This document shows positions 5,860 through 6,843 of a stretch of 6,843 nt of DNA, piece after piece. The first letter of the stretch is position 1; each line of letters opens with the position of its first letter. The stretch comes from an uncultured Angelakisella sp. GTDB taxonomy: Bacteria > Bacillota > Clostridia > Oscillospirales > Ruminococcaceae. The DNA is taken from NCBI GenBank assembly GCA_904420255.1, contig CAJFUT010000295.1:1-6843 (forward strand), written 5' to 3'. The notes below the pieces were generated by a model, which did no database searches, was not told the DNA's origin, and worked only from the letters and a program-made list of their open reading frames with translations. Position numbers and translations under genes: made by a program.

Positions 5860-5920
5860 TAAACATTGGGAGGGTATGCTCTGAAAGCTGGCGCAGCTGA
5901 AATGGAAGGAGGAGGCCTTT

Positions 5921-6601
5921 ATGCAGGAACAAACCGGACGCGGATACTCGCCTTGGATATCCATGGACCCGGAGGGGTGGGCGCCGCTGACCGCCGGCCG
6001 CCTTCCCGTGCAGTACCGGAAAAAGGGCGTCCTTTTTCATCAGGATGATGAGCCGGAGGCGGTATTCATCGTCAAATCCGGCAGGCTCCGGGTCACCTCC
6101 TACCAGGAAAACGGCGCGGAGAAGCAGCTGTATATCGCGGAGCGCGGGACCATGGTGGGGGAATCCTCCTGCCTCAACGGCGTGCCCCACGAATCCTCGG
6201 CGGTGGCCATTGTGGACACCCAGGTGTGGCGCATCCCGGCGGACGACCTGATCGCCGCCATGCAGCAGAACTGGTGGCTCACCCGCCGGGTCATCTCCCT
6301 GATCTGCCGGAAGAAGGACGTGTTTTTCCAGCAGATTCTGGACCTTTCCTTCAACCAGGCCATCCAGCGGATCGCCCGGCTGCTGCTGAACCTCTGCCAC
6401 CAGTACGGCCGGCCCCACCCCAAGGGGATGCTGATTGCGGTTCATTCCACCCACCAGGATATCGCCGGCATGGTCAATGCCAGCCGGGTGACGGTGGGGA
6501 ATGTGCTGAATATGATGATGGACCAGGGGCTTCTGGTCCGGGAGGGGAAGCATTTCATCCTCACCGACCTGGAGGCCATGAAGTCCCTGAGCGGCGAATG
6601 A
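5921..6601 (+). CDS. Crp/Fnr-family transcriptional regulator
   Basis: The 226-residue protein has the usual Crp/Fnr size and order: a cyclic-nucleotide-type beta-roll sensor (about 24-115), a long dimerisation helix (about 118-150), and a winged helix-turn-helix (about 165-220) with STHQDIAGMVNASRVTVGNV at 176-195. In the ligand pocket, GESSCLNGVPHESSAVA (80-96) has Ser at the place of the cAMP-binding Arg of Crp, so cAMP is probably not the ligand. There is no N-terminal FNR-type cysteine cluster; the cysteines are at 84, 129 and 159. The recognition helix reads SRVTVGN rather than Crp's SRETVGR, so the operator should differ from TGTGA. AAGGAGG (5906-5912) is 8 nt before the ATG. It diverges from the RidA/PLP-enzyme genes, which it probably controls. 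Confidence 0.92.
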   Translation: MQEQTGRGYSPWISMDPEGWAPLTAGRLPVQYRKKGVLFHQDDEPEAVFIVKSGRLRVTSYQENGAEKQLYIAERGTMVGESSCLNGVPHESSAVAIVDTQVWRIPADDLIAAMQQNWWLTRRVISLICRKKDVFFQQILDLSFNQAIQRIARLLLNLCHQYGRPHPKGMLIAVHSTHQDIAGMVNASRVTVGNVLNMMMDQGLLVREGKHFILTDLEAMKSLSGE

Positions 6602-6625
6602 ATCCCCGCCGCCCGCCGGAAAAGC

Positions 6626-6663
6626 AAAAGGCCCGCCCCAGCGGAAGCTGGGGCGGGCCTTTT
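6626..6663 (+). terminator. Intrinsic terminator of the Crp/Fnr gene
   Basis: A perfect 17-bp stem (6626-6642 with 6647-6663) closes on a GGAA tetraloop. Its outermost four pairs are A-T, so the plus strand ends in a short T-run. It starts about 25 nt after the stop codon. The AAAA at the left end makes it potentially bidirectional. Confidence 0.92.
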
Positions 6664-6686
6664 GACAAGCGGCGCCATTCAAGATG

Positions 6687-6721
6687 AAAAAGGGCCCGGA
6701 GCGGGAATCGGTTCCAGGCCC
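6687..6721 (-). terminator. Minus-strand intrinsic terminator for a gene beyond the right edge
   Basis: Read on the minus strand, GGGCCTGGA (6721-6713) pairs with TCCGGGCCC (6700-6692) in a 9-bp stem with one T-G wobble, then runs into TTTTT (6691-6687). This orientation is wrong for the Crp/Fnr gene and implies a convergent transcript entering from right of the window. Confidence 0.65.
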
Positions 6722-6760
6722 AAATTGCTATCCTTATCAAGTTGGGGTGTGGCCCCGCAC

Positions 6761-6841
6761 CCGCAAAAGGGTGGTAGCGACAGCGAGCCGTCGCGAGGGC
6801 GCTTGCAACCGAGCAGGCGAGCCGAGCGTGCCCTTTTGCGG
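6761..6841. repeat. 81-bp structured element bounded by an 11-bp perfect inverted repeat
   Basis: CCGCAAAAGGG (6761-6771) and CCCTTTTGCGG (6831-6841) are exact reverse complements. The 59-bp interior can form at least two further hairpins: GCGAC/GTCGC near 6777-6794, and GCTTGC with GCAGGC (one G-T pair) near 6801-6818. It also repeats CGAGCCG at 6784-6790 and 6818-6824. The layout resembles a cloverleaf-like intergenic repeat or small structured RNA, but I cannot match it to a named family. It does not have tRNA features. Confidence 0.55.
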
Positions 6842-6843
6842 AA

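Larger units (their letters stand above)
5691..5920. promoter_or_regulatory. AT-rich divergent control region between the RidA-type and Crp/Fnr genes
   Basis: This 230-bp region is strikingly AT-rich (densest at 5741-5820) compared with its GC-rich flanks. It contains the plus-strand promoter at 5831-5859, the inverted-repeat operator candidate at 5756-5828, the 12-bp palindrome AAAAATATTTTT (5799-5810) and the palindrome GTTATAAC (5784-5791). The minus-strand promoter for the ridA-side transcript cannot be fixed. Candidates are TTAAAA / 17 bp / TATAAC with the -10 at 5789-5784, or a TAGAAT -10 at 5754-5749 without a recognisable -35, which would fit an activator-dependent promoter. Confidence 0.7.

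Noticed and set aside
5792..6682. 296-codon minus-strand open frame antisense to the Crp/Fnr gene
   Set aside because: No recognisable domain, and it crosses both the terminator and the AT-rich promoter region. The plus strand encodes a complete Crp/Fnr protein.
6761..6841. tRNA gene suggested by cloverleaf-like pairing
   Set aside because: There is no T-loop GTTCGA-type motif, no standard 7-bp acceptor with a discriminator base, and no identifiable anticodon arm.

Overview
The window is high-GC bacterial DNA with compact gene spacing, strong AGGAGG-type ribosome binding sites and GC-rich intrinsic terminators. The protein families (MATE pump, Lrp/AsnC, Crp/Fnr, class V PLP enzyme, RidA) and the codon style fit a GC-rich anaerobic Firmicute of the Clostridia, perhaps Oscillospiraceae-like. 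That placement is an inference from style and was not tested by a search.

Layout, left to right. Bases 1-477 hold no convincing gene. They contain a degenerate tandem repeat with about 100 bp spacing, each copy folding into a GC hairpin, followed by two stem-loops built on a TCACTTTC/GAAAGTGA theme. Next comes a MATE-family efflux pump on the minus strand (478-1830). It diverges from an Lrp/AsnC-type regulator on the plus strand (2004-2462). The two share a short intergenic region with two near-consensus sigma-A promoters whose -35 boxes lie 10 bp apart. A hairpin terminator at 2477-2514 separates the regulator from the convergent minus-strand genes.

Four minus-strand genes follow, listed here in transcription order from right to left: a RidA-family protein (5229-5687), a class V PLP-dependent aminotransferase/lyase-type enzyme (3937-5181), an Asp/Glu racemase-family protein with a TTG start (3079-3792), and an ElaA-like GNAT acetyltransferase (2573-3031). 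A 144-bp gap with a strong 13-bp hairpin splits the set into two pairs, which could be one attenuated operon or two units. Diverging from ridA on the plus strand is a Crp/Fnr-family regulator (5921-6601). The AT-rich region between them contains a 17-bp inverted repeat (15/17 matches), a good candidate operator pair. The regulator ends at a textbook terminator. Beyond it, a minus-strand terminator and an 81-bp element bounded by an 11-bp perfect inverted repeat fill the right edge.

How the genes may work together: a PLP enzyme without the cysteine-desulfurase catalytic Cys, next to a RidA-type enamine/imine deaminase and an amino-acid/hydroxy-acid racemase-fold enzyme, suggests a small amino-acid-derivative catabolic module. 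The divergent Crp/Fnr protein probably controls it. Its substrate cannot be told from the sequence. I see no mobile element, CRISPR array, phage gene, tRNA or rRNA.
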